Shown: piece by piece, positions 1-9,828 of the stretch
Layout: every line of letters starts with the position of its first letter
How positions within the stretch are numbered: position 1 is the first letter of the stretch
NCBI GenBank assembly: GCA_951804985.1
Contig: OX638134.1
Coordinates: forward strand, 7,758,790 to 7,822,789
Origin: Dryomyza anilis
Lineage: Eukaryota > Arthropoda > Insecta > Diptera > Dryomyzidae
DNA length: 64,000 bases
Direction of reading: 5' to 3'
The notes under the pieces: model-generated
The model's input: only the letters and a program-made list of their open reading frames with translations
Told to the model about the DNA's origin: nothing
The model's database searches: none
Program-made: the position numbers and the translations under genes

Positions 1-443
1 TCATATTCAAATTTTGAACTATGAACAAATTCATATATTAACTATCTTCGTATTCAAATTTTATCAATGTTAATGTTCCCATTTTAAATAATTACTACTC
101 AAATTTTTAACTATGCTCATATTTAAATTTTAATATTTAAACATTGAACACAATATAACATATTAAAATATTTGTATTATAAACGTTAATATGTGCATTT
201 TAATCATTTTAATATGTTTATATTCATAGATTTTATATAAATTTTGATATCATTGCAACGGACAATGACTTCGAATTGCTACGAATAAACTATAAAAAAT
301 ATAATAGCAATAATTAAAAATAGCGCTATTATGTTTATTCAGAGATTAACTTGTTGTCAGTTCAAATACATCTTTATATATTTATATGTATTTTTTATTA
401 TATTTTAAATGTTTTAAAAATTGTTTTCCACTTAATTTTTCAG
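1..443. other. A+T-rich non-coding DNA
   Basis: Low-complexity A+T-rich DNA. The first 240 bases hold loosely repeated phrases such as TCATATTCAAATTTT, suggesting a decayed tandem repeat. No open frame or RNA gene is visible. If the MADF gene to the right continues leftward, this is part of its intron. Confidence 0.6.
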
Positions 444-508
444 GTATCTACCTGATCGGAACTCTCTTTGCTAGCTTTACGTACGAAATTGGCAGGTATT
501 TTCAACTG
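444..508 (+). CDS. Possible isolated coding exon (membrane-like peptide)
   Basis: A 65-bp segment of higher complexity than its surroundings. It is preceded by a pyrimidine-rich acceptor (CTTAATTTTTCAG) and followed by a consensus donor (CTG|GTAAGTG). One frame is open throughout and reads IYLIGTLFASFTYEIGRYFQ plus Leu, entering in phase 1 and leaving in phase 0. The hydrophobic start followed by charged and aromatic residues looks like a membrane-protein segment. I do not recognise the family and see no partner exon nearby. The minus strand also offers a CAG acceptor and a GT donor, but with a purine-rich tract in front of the acceptor, so plus is preferred. It would lie inside an intron of the minus-strand MADF gene. 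Confidence 0.35.
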
Positions 509-672
509 GTAAGTGTTTTTTTTACATTTTTTTATAATTAAATATGTATTTAAATCTTTAGATGATTTTCAAAATGATAGCAATGCTTAGAACAGCAAAT
601 AGGCATTATTTAAAAATTACAAATCAATAGAAATATTGAACATTTCAATATTAAATTGCAATTATTTACAAT

Positions 673-1261
673 TTAACCCATTAACCTCTTATGATCTCGA
701 TTCATTCGTTCGATTTAGATGAAACTTCACACAGACAATATTTATTGGATTTATTTGATAAAAATATTTAGCTGATCGCCATATTTTTTTCGAATAAAAT
801 GATTTTTTTACTATTTAAAACACTACAACCTCAATTTGCATGATAGAATTCTGTATTTCATATGTTTTGAAACCATCTAACAGCAAAGTATGTAGTTAGA
901 TAGCCATGCCATGAAATCGTACCGGTGGATCTGATAAATGGTTTCATTCTGGTAAATATTTGTGCGTAAGTTAAGAGTACACCATAAGCTATTAGGTACC
1001 AATAAGTATTACCGATTAACCATTCCCTCAGTTTTCCAGATCATTTTCTTTATTTATAAATTAGCTTCCTATTGACCCACTAACTACATAACCAAGACAT
1101 GATACTAAATGTCCTCAAAATTATCTCTAAATAGCCCTATCGATCCTCTATCTGTTCATGAAAACCAATTCGCGATATCTCTCATCTGGCTCTACCTAGA
1201 TTTTCTCTAAGATTGCTCCATGTTTGCGCACTATTCTACCCAATAGGCATTAATGGGTTAA
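673..1261. mobile_element. piggyBac-like MITE with TTAA target site
   Basis: TTAA at 673-676 and 1258-1261 flanks an interval that begins CCCATTAA (677-684) and ends TTAATGGG (1250-1257). With the TTAA included, the repeat is a perfect 12-bp inverted match. TTAA target duplication and CCC...GGG ends are hallmarks of the piggyBac superfamily. The 581-bp interior has no transposase frame, so this is non-autonomous. Homology past the first 8 bp of the ends is weak, which lowers confidence. Confidence 0.5.
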
Positions 1262-1291
1262 ATTATATTTTAAACTAAACGTAGTTCCCAC

Positions 1292-2073
1292 CTGTCTTCT
1301 TCAGTTTGCGCGCAATTTCATCCCACACCTCGAGCTTCATCTTAACATTGCGATAATTCGGATGAAAGCTATTGTACAAAATATCCTCCTGCTGTATCAT
1401 GGTGATGAGTTCCTTCTCGAAATAGCTCTCAATATTGAGAAACGTATGTATGGGATCGTCATCTTCCTCGTCGGCATTTTGTTGTTGCTGTTGCTGCTGT
1501 TGTTGTTGCTGTTGCAATGCGGCACCCACCAGCGAAACATGTTGCTGCTGCGCTATTTGCGCTACAAACGAATTGTATAAAACATCATCGGCACCAACTG
1601 TTGTGGTTGTCGCGGTTTGCATATTATTTGAATTGCTGCTGAGACCACCGATGCTGTTGCTAATCGAAGTGCCGCCTGTAGTAGAAGCTGCAGTGGTTAT
1701 AAAACTCCAATTGCCATCGGTTTGTTGTTGATGTTGCTGCTGTTGTTGTTGCTGCTGCAATACCTGCAACTGTTGCTCATCGGAGAGTGCAGCTAATAAA
1801 CGATTTTCGCTTTTTATTTGAGTGGCATTGACAAAATCTTGAAATTGACCAGCTTCGATTTTAATGCTGGGGAATTTTTGTTGCTCGGGCAGGTTGTTGA
1901 CATTGATGCTATTGTTGTTGTTGTTATTGTTATTATTGTTGTTATTATTATTGTTGTTGTTGCTACTAAGCGCAGCAATGCTGCTGTTGTGTAGCGACAA
2001 ATTGTTGTTGTTGTTATTATTGTTGCTGTGTATGATGTTGTTGGTCTGCGGCAGCGAATTACGCGGACGATAA
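1292..2073 (-). CDS. MADF gene, coding exon 3
   Basis: The acceptor CTGCTTTCAG is followed by YRPRNSLPQTNNIIHSNNNN, long Asn and Gln tracts, then the acidic lead-in DEEDDDPIHTF and the first half of a second MADF ending in ...ARKLKKT. It leaves in phase 1 at donor GTGGGA. The remaining half-domain is not in the window. Confidence 0.8.
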
Positions 2074-3529
2074 CTGAAAGCAGAGCCGGAAAAGAGTTTG
2101 TTTTATGTATTTTGTTTTCACAAAGTAAAAGAAAATGAAAAAGTTAAATAGAAAAATATAAAAATTACAAAATATTTGCATTCTGTGTGAGTTGGATTTG
2201 TATAGCAGACTTTGAACTTGTTTCAAAATATTTAAGCAGTTGATAAAGCGCGCGCTTATCTTTGGCAAACATGTGGCAGCTTCATAAATATGTCAAGTAT
2301 GGGAAGCGAATTATGCACTAAGTGTGAAGAGTTATTTCGAATTCAATTCAATTAAAATAAAAATCTTGTAAAGTATAAAAAAAAATAAAAAAATTAATTC
2401 AAATTCAAAAGAAATAAAATTTTTTAAAAATTCAAAGAATACATAAAAAAAAATAGAAAATTTTAATTTTAAAAATGCATCAAATACTTTTTATAATATT
2501 AATCAACAAACTCGAAATTTAAGTTTTTCATAAAAATGTATTTGGAGACTTTTCGTTCTACAACGACGATATATGAAATCAATAAAAAAATGCAATAACA
2601 ATCTTTCAAAATATAATATAAGAAAAATATACAATTTTATTAAAAATTCATTCAAAGAATTCAAAAATTTAATAAAAACAATATCTAAAAAAATCAATTT
2701 AAGTATTTAAAAAACTATAAAAGTTTGTTAACGCTTAAAACCATTTTTAGCTTTATAAAAATAAATTCATAAATTTTTAAGTTTTTTTCTCCAAAAATAC
2801 ATAAAATAAAATAAATTTAACTTCAACTCACTTCCGCGATAAGGCATACGGCCGCAGAAAGTCCAGCTCCTTGAAATATTTCCACTTCACGTTGGCCTTG
2901 GCATTGAACTTGGAGCGTTTGAGCTCGCGGCAGTATTGATCACGCATTGCCTTCCACTTGGCTTTGCATTGAGTTTCTGCAGGCGCCAGAAGCAACAAAT
3001 AAAATTATATAATTGAAATACATTATATTACAAAATTTGTTAAAAACGCACCTGACCAGCCAACGCTCTCCGCTATATCCAGCCACTTGGCATCCTTGCG
3101 CTGCGTATTACGATAATGCTCATGCTTGGGATTATACAGCGCCTGCTCCTGTGACACCAGCGAAATGAGTATCACCTCCTTTGGTATTGAGATGATGTCG
3201 TCCTGTATCTCTTCGATCTCCTGCATGTCGGCCAGATGCACCATGCTGGCCTGCAGCTCTTCGTGCTGCTCCATGGCAGAGTTGCCCGTTGAGTTGTCGT
3301 TGGACGAGTGCAGTTGTTGGTTTAGTTGTTGTTGTTGCTGCTGATTATGCTGTTGTTGTTGTTGCTGATTATGTTGTTGATGCTGCTGTTGATTATGTTG
3401 TTGTTGCTGCTGTTGATTTTGTTGTTGTTGTTGATGCTCGTGCTGCATTTGTGCCACCGCAGCGACAGCTGCAGCTACATGGGCCGCCTGCGTCTCCACA
3501 GAGACATTTGACATTGAGAGTGTTTCCAT
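1292..3529 (-). CDS. Tandem MADF-domain, polyQ/polyN protein (3' end off window)
   Basis: Three joined exons on the minus strand, 3529-3052, 2976-2832 and 2073-1292, keep one open frame of about 468 codons. The gene then leaves exon 3 through a GTGGGA donor, so its C-terminus lies beyond the left edge. The start Met (3529) follows an acceptor-like TTCACAG at about 3542, so a 5' UTR exon probably lies upstream. Residues about 33-70 are a Gln/His tract. Residues about 115-208 form a first MADF domain, with conserved W, L and Y/W positions running from ILISLVSQEQALYNPKHEHY through KCKAKW-type spacing to WKYFKELDFLRPY. A long Asn/Gln-rich linker follows, then a second MADF begins (FEKELITMIQQEDILYNSF...). 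MADF domains are MYB/SANT-like DNA-binding modules of insect transcription regulators, so a nuclear DNA-binding role is inferred. I do not assign an orthologue. Confidence 0.85.
2832..2976 (-). CDS. MADF gene, coding exon 2
   Basis: A 145-bp exon between acceptor GCGCCTGCAG and donor GTGAGT. It completes MADF-1: ETQCKAKWKAMRDQYCRELK, then a basic stretch and WKYFKELDFLRPYALSR. The phase fits both neighbours. Confidence 0.85.
3052..3529 (-). CDS. MADF gene, coding exon 1
   Basis: Starts METLSMSNVS, carries the Gln/His tract and the first half of MADF-1, and ends ...GWS plus one base before the donor GTGCGT. Confidence 0.85.
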
Positions 3530-3538
3530 GTAGTATTT

Positions 3539-4361
3539 AGAGCTGTGAATGATTTAAATTTGTTGGTTATAACGTTTTTTTTAATAGTTGGACAAGAATT
3601 AAAATAATTCAAAGTGTGCGGTATGGAAAGAAAAAAATTAAAGTACGAAGTTAAATAGGACGCGAATTTGGCATGACACCAATCAAATTGATTAGAGCAG
3701 GAAAAACATTATTATGATAAAATACACGTGTCTGTTTATAAAAAAAGTACACTTCGTTCGGGGAAGATTTACAAAAATGAACAGATCAATGGACCGATCA
3801 TGCCCATTTTCAATAACAGACAACTAGGGTATACAAGTTATGTAAGTTCAGAATTTCACAAAGCTAGCTCATCTTGTTTTTCTGTAATCGTGATTACTAG
3901 AGACGCACAGACGGACATCGCTAAATCAACTCTGGCGGTGACCCATATCAAGAATGAATAAACTTTTCCATATCTAGAGTTTCTTCAGAGCGTTACAGAC
4001 AGATGTTCAAACTAATATAGTTTTAGTGTAGGGTATAAAAACAGAGATAACAATCTTGATTACAAATCAACACAGGCGTTGACCTGATCAAGAATAAATA
4101 TACTTTCAATGCCTTCTTCTAACTGTCACATAAGTATGACTAAACTGAATATACCATGCAATTTTAGTGTAGGGTATAAAAACAAAGATTGCAATCTGTA
4201 TTAAAAAAAAAAATTGTGATGTTTTTGATTTCTCAATCAACTCAAGGTCAACATATTGAACAAGGTTCCGTATTGTAAACTTCGATCATTGAAACGTACC
4301 ATTCGTTTTTTTTTTCAAAAAATAATGAAATCCAAAAAAGATTCAATCTTTGATAGCTCTC
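3539..4361. repeat. Repeat-rich interval flanked by a 17-bp direct repeat
   Basis: GTTTCCATGTAGTATTT occurs at 3522-3538 and again at 4362-4378. The 823 bp between hold dispersed-repeat sequence: two TAGTGTAGGGTATAAAAAC phrases and GACGGACATCGCTAAATC, related to blocks near 31.2 and 41.0 kb. The direct repeat resembles a target-site duplication of retroposon size. The interval would be the first intron and leader region of the MADF gene. Confidence 0.45.
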
Positions 4362-4378
4362 GTTTCCATGTAGTATTT

Positions 4379-4840
4379 TCGTTGCAGCAGCAGCACCTAC
4401 TCTCTACTACTTCCTTCCCACTCTCTCAACCCTCCTTGCAACAATCTCAAACACTGTCAATCACTTTCGCTGCTGTTCACTATAAATTACACATTTTTAT
4501 CAGCCACAATTAATCACATTTCTAAATTCATTTATTTGCACTTAGTTTTCTTGTGATTATGTTTAAAAATTTCTACTGTAAAATTCACAAATTCACAGCG
4601 AAAATAACGAAAAAAACAAAATTTTCGCTGATGAAACGAAAATGTAGTGGAAAAAAATGTCAAAGTTTTTCTCGGAAATGTCAAATGTGACAGTGCAGCC
4701 GTTGCAAGGAAGTGTTTCGAAATTATTGAGCATGTTTGTGAGTTGCGGTCTTTGACAAATAGATGGCGCTGCATTCAGTGGTGTATAATCGTTGATTTGA
4801 AGCGAGAATTTCAATTCTTAATTTATATAGAGTAATTTTT
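4379..4840 (-). promoter_or_regulatory. Probable leader/promoter region of the MADF gene
   Basis: A non-repetitive stretch, more complex than the flanks, with a pyrimidine-rich segment (4384-4450; GA-rich on the gene strand) and an AGATGGCGCTGC site at 4762-4773 that resembles insect CTCF-type GGCGC motifs. It lies directly upstream of the MADF coding region. I cannot point to a start site, so this is a positional inference. Confidence 0.3.
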
Positions 4841-5518
4841 CATTTGATGCGGTTATTTCAGTAACATAATAAACTCCAGTTTTTCAATAACTATTTTATT
4901 CGTCGATTCCCAGCATATTTTAGAAGAACTTTGAAACTTAAAAATGTCCTTTGATTCAGTTCTTCTGGAACATCTGTTAAAACTAGATGTTATTTCATAT
5001 ATAGTTAAGAAATCAAAACATATTTTATATGTCCTATTAGCTGAGTACTAATTGTCTATCTGTCTGTTGCTTATATTTAAAGATATTCGGAAGATATAAT
5101 TATGAACAATACACGTTTTAAAATATGGAAAAGTTTACTCTTTGTTTAAACTTATTCTGAAAAATATTATCTTAATATCGAATATATGCTAGTAAAAGCT
5201 AGAAAATAAAAAAAAAATCCTTGCAACTTAACACAGACAAAAAAAATTGTTTTGAACAATTTTTAAAATTAAATTGACCATTAGTAAACTATTTGATAAA
5301 TTGTATAGACCATTTTTATGTATAACATTTTTGGTTTTACTAATTATTTGTCTTCCGAACCTGCCATTTTTCACTCCATTTTATCTTAATAAATAATATT
5401 AAATATTAGAGTTTTGTTTAACACTAAGTAACTTCTAAAATTATGTTTTAAGCGATAAGCAAGAATTATGAACTATGTATTTTTGAAATCACATTCGATC
5501 GAGTGACTTTTGGAACTA

Positions 5519-6154
5519 CCCGCATGGAAATTTAGTTCAGAATGCGATCATTGTCTGCTCAGGCAGCCAGATTTCAAATCAGGCAATGATCAGGGGTTTT
5601 CATCAGTGTCTGTTTCAAAACGTGACGCTATTCGAAGTTGCTTTCGTGATCAGGCTTACTAATCTTACCCTTATTCTAATTAAATACTTCTCAAACTGCT
5701 TTTACCAAATTTATTTATTTCATACTAAAAATAGTTTTGTGTACTAAGTTTCACAATAACTTTTAAAATGACAAAAAGTCAACGTTTTGAGTCTAAATGA
5801 GATATTTAAAATTTTTAAAAATGTTGAGAATTTGTATTTCTTTTGTGTTTCAGTTTCACATTTATTTATTAGAATATTTTATTAAAAAAGTTTTTAAGTA
5901 ACATCTCGATCATATTATATTAATACCTACGATATTCAATAAGGTTTTCATAAGTGTCACATCAGGTTTTATTAAATAGACTTTAGATCAGTATTTTTTA
6001 TATACGTTGGATTAGGTTGCCTTTCGTGGATTTTAAATTAGGATTACCTTAGTCGACCCTGATCAGGATCATTTGAGGTGGTAGGAATACCTCATCGTAT
6101 TCTGATCAGGGACTAATGCGAAAAATGGATAACCTTAACCAATTTTCACTCGGG
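5519..6154. mobile_element. TA-flanked MITE, long copy
   Basis: The left end CCCGCATGGAAATTTAG follows TA (5517-5518). The right end ...CAATTTTCACTCGGG finishes at 6154. The ends are imperfect inverted repeats (CCCGAGTGRAAATT). The last 80 bp match the last 80 bp of the copy at 8016-8183, including GATCAGG and the phrase ACCTTAACCAATTT. The right flank has TT instead of TA, so the duplication has decayed. No transposase. TA targets suggest a Tc1/mariner-type source. Confidence 0.6.
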
Positions 6155-7729
6155 TTTTATAAATATAGTTCATATGAAATTACTTTTAGAACTACTTCTA
6201 AATATGATTCCAATGATATGACTTTAAAACAACATCTTGATATAGTTCCCAAGGTATGACTATAGGGAATACTTCTAAAAATTATTACTTTGTAACTACT
6301 TTTGTAACTTCTTCTAAATATGATTTCCGCAGAATTTTTTTTTGGAACAAACCTAAATTTTGCTGTACCTTGAAATACCACAAGTTAATGCAAGGAAAAT
6401 AGTGTTAAGTGATGCAATACTTTTCAAACATCTTTTGTGTTCTTAGTGCACATACAAGTATTAATATTTTAATATTATTAAATTATTTTAAACATGCTTT
6501 TTTAATATATCATCACCTTAGAAATAATTTGCTTCATACGCCTTTTTTGGGTTAATGGAGTTAGGAATTGGATTATATGACTTATACATCCTATTTCTAA
6601 TTCAATTATAACTCGTATGAGAGATAACCATCATTTTCAGACAAATTAGTTCAAATTAGCGAACATTATTAGGACTCACGTAAAATATTCTTCTTCAATA
6701 GAAAAACAATAATTTATACCATTAAAATTGGTCAATAGGATGCGTCCCATTAGTTCAGTAATATTGAAACTGTTAATACAATGTGTGGTTGTACCATACA
6801 TTTTATAATGTGATATTTTAATTACAATAAGAAAGACCTATACAAATTTAATGATACATATTATTAATTTTATGGTAAAGTCGAATTACATTTTCCTAAT
6901 AATTTATTAAAACAAAAATGTATTTTAGTTAATTTATTGTATATATTATTTTATTTAAATGTCGAAATTGATATTCACTTTTACAAAACACACATAAGAA
7001 GACACTTATTGCTGCAAAAGGTTATAACACGTTTAATGTTTGCTTTGGTTTCCAATAATTGATTGTAGTACTTGAGTCTGCAGTTATTTTTGAGTCCGTT
7101 GCCATAATAGAAGTTCGATGTATTATTTATTTTCTGTAATAAATAAAAATATAAATATATATATATATAAATATAAATTATTTACATTAAATACATTGAG
7201 TCCTTACCAATGTCGCGTTTAATAATGTGGATTATTACAAAAAAATACATGCGACCATTTTGAGTAAACACGCAGAATGACGTACATAACGAACATGTTT
7301 GTATTCGTTTTATGTTTTTTTACACCACGTTTATTATTATAGGAAGAAACCATTAAAATAACAGTATTTATTCTATTTAAAATAATAATATTGAAATATT
7401 TAAATTTATGGTAGTGAATCAAATACTATTAAATTAATTAGAAAACTTTTGATTTAAAAAGAAAAAACTATTAATACATGAATCATAAGGTCAATGGTCG
7501 TACCATAAAGTACTTAATGGTACATTTTCTTCTGAGTGTTGCAATAAATTCCCTGAAATGTAAATGAGAGCGGATAATTCCTATTTTTGTACAACTCATG
7601 TAATTTCGTTATAACTCAAGGCCATATCTAAGGTTTAGGCTGTATGGAAAGTAGGCGTGGTCCTTGGCCGATCATTATCGTTTTTTTATCACAGCTAGCA
7701 GCCAATATAAATAATTCCCTCAAATCCCA

Positions 7730-7921
7730 TTAAAATTGGTCAATAGGACAATTATTGATTTAATAGTATACAAAAAATAAATCTTTTCATATAAAATCAA
7801 TGGCAATGTCATGGTATTTTCTGGTATTTAATGGTATTTTCCGATTAAAATAATAATTTATCCTATTGACTATTTATAATAGTAAAAAACTATTATTTAT
7901 ATAGTATTTTTTTCTGGGTGT
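7730..7921. mobile_element. MITE fragment with CACYCAGAAAAAA-type end
   Basis: The end TATAGTATTTTTTTCTGGGTG matches, in inverted sense, the left end at 15530-15550 and the ends of the copy at 22305-22520. The start (CCATTAAAATTGGTCAATAG) is partly complementary to the later TCCTATTGACTATTTATAAT. An incomplete or diverged copy. Confidence 0.4.
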
Positions 7922-8015
7922 AAATACTAAGTTTTATCGATTTAACTCATTTTGTTCTATTTCACACACACTTTTTATTGTTCCACGTGAGAAAAAACGT
8001 AAAATTTTGAAGCTA

Positions 8016-8183
8016 CCTGAGTGGAAATTTAGTTCAGGATGCAATCAATCTGAACAGGCATCCTGATTCCAAATCACGCAATGATCAGACCATTTCAGGT
8101 GGCCTTTGGTAGGTGCTGCCTTTTCGTATTCTGATCAAGGACGGATGCGAAATAAGGCCAACCTTAACCAATTTCCACTCGGG
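8016..8183. mobile_element. TA-flanked MITE, short copy
   Basis: 168 bp with TA on both sides (8014-8015 and 8184-8185). The ends are CCTGAGTGGAAATT at left and AATTTCCACTCGGG at right, a 14-bp inverted repeat with one mismatch. Both halves match the termini of the 636-bp copy at 5519-6154, so this is an internally deleted relative. Confidence 0.7.
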
Positions 8184-8840
8184 TAAACTGGATATGGAAC
8201 GTAAAACAAATAATTCTCCACTTTTGTTTTATTGTATGAAAAGATATAAAATTTATATTTTTGTAAAAATTTTGTATAAAATAAACAATTTACTGAGAAA
8301 ATTTTCTAAAAAAAATCGTGTAGATTTTTGGAAAAATATTAAAAATCATAAAACTCAACCTATTACCAGTGTAATGGACTAAATTTGGGTAATTCAAAAG
8401 TATAAAAAAAAAACTAAACGAAATTTAAATTTGAAGAATTTAAAAATAATGCAATTTGTTAACATTTCGTAACTATTTTTTTGATTAATCAAAAATAAAA
8501 ATTTGTATTTGGGCTGTGACTACAATACGGAATAAAAAAATATATTATTAAATTTTAATTGATTTTTCATTTATTTATTTTAACTAAAAAACATAAATTT
8601 AAAACATTTTTATATATTGCAATAGCTTAATTATTTTATAAGATAGTGTGTTTGACTTAAAACTAAACTGTACAGAAACCATGCTAGATACAAATGTAAT
8701 TAATTTAAATATTCTAAAGTATACACTGTTTGGCATTATTCGTTTACATTTCATGATATTTACATAATTAATTTAATTATTAAATTAAATTTATAAAATT
8801 CCAATTTTTGTTTATTTACGTGTCGATCATGTACTTCCCG

Positions 8841-9134
8841 GTGACAACGATATCGGCTACAATTCGTTTGAATGTCGGTTGAATATCGTGTGACTACAAT
8901 TTTTGATTCATGTATCAAACGAACCGTTGAATACGCTCGTTTTGAGAGTTTTTTTGTTGCCAGCATATAAATCATACGACAAAGTAAAAAAAATAATAAA
9001 TTTTGTTTATGAAAAATAGTTGGCAAAACAAAAATTTTGAACAAACGTTCGATTCAAAGAGCGAAACAAATGAAACGTTTGAAATACGTTATACAAATTT
9101 TAGACGAAGGGGACTGGAAACGAATCGTTGTCAC
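8841..9134. repeat. Inverted-repeat element candidate
   Basis: GTGACAACGATATCG (8841-8855) pairs with CGAATCGTTGTCAC (9121-9134) apart from one extra base. The interior has several CG-containing phrases unlike the flanks. No clear target duplication is seen, so the element type is unknown. Confidence 0.35.
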
Positions 9135-9384
9135 ACGATATGTGTTTTTTAATTTTTATTATACAACTTAATATTTTAATATCTACTTTTTAGTATTATT
9201 TTCTACAATTTTCTATTTACAATTTATACTTTATTAAATTATGAATTTTTGATTTTTTTTAACTTTTTGACAGAAACCATTAGATGGCATTTAAAGTATG
9301 TCGCTTCCTTCTTAAGTTTTATGATATTTACAAAATATATGCAGTAATGGCTATTGTAATAGGGTTATGGATAAATCTCCCACA

Positions 9385-9645
9385 AGATAATTATTACTCG
9401 ACAATTCTTTTCCGAGAAAATTGTTCCGTACAGTAAATTCTTTCATGAACAATACTTTCTCGAGACAATTTTCAAGGGATTACCTACAAATTTTCCCCGA
9501 GAAATTTCTTTCTTCGATAATTCTTTCCTAGAAAATTCTTGCTCGTCCAATAATTTCTCGAGACGATTTTCTATGGGATGAATTGTCTGGGATCTAAATG
9601 TCTCGGCGAAGATATATAAATGTCTCGAGGAATAATAATCCGGGG
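9385..9645. repeat. Degenerate CTCGRGAAARAATT minisatellite
   Basis: About ten loosely repeated phrases of the form TTTCTCGAGACAATT / TTCCGAGAAAATTG at 17-25 bp spacing. The same phrase reappears near 27.47, 27.95 and 29.76-29.89 kb, so this is one copy of a dispersed repeat. Confidence 0.45.
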
Positions 9646-9722
9646 TATTATTTGGTGAAGAACAGCCAGTTTTCTTTGTAATTAATACTTGCTAAGTATA
9701 TTTAAAAAATAATTAACATTTA

Positions 9723-9828
9723 TTATTGGCCGTTGAAAATTGATTCCGGATAATAACTCGGTGCATTGAACATGCGTGGGAAGCCGTTGGGATCCAATTG
9801 ACTGACAGGCAGCACGGACATTAAATCG
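9723..9828 (-). CDS. Six4: Six4 terminal coding exon
   Basis: A short exon after acceptor TTTTTTACAG. It reads (P)[18 protein letters not shown] then [16 protein letters not shown] and TAA. It joins the homeodomain exon in phase, and its G+C is well above the flanks. Too short for simple frame scans. Confidence 0.88.

Larger units (their letters stand above)
4841..9722. other. Intergenic DNA between the MADF gene and Six4
   Basis: A+T-rich DNA without a supportable gene; short frames are random. It contains the small transposon copies listed separately and fragments of a MITE with ACCATTAAAATTGGTCAATA near 6720 and 7728. The right part (9230-9722) would include the Six4 3' UTR; an AATAAA on the minus strand lies at 9229-9234. 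Confidence 0.6.

Noticed and set aside
1362..2073. Leu- and Cys-rich plus-strand frames
   Set aside because: Antisense of CAG/CAA polyQ and AAC polyN tracts.
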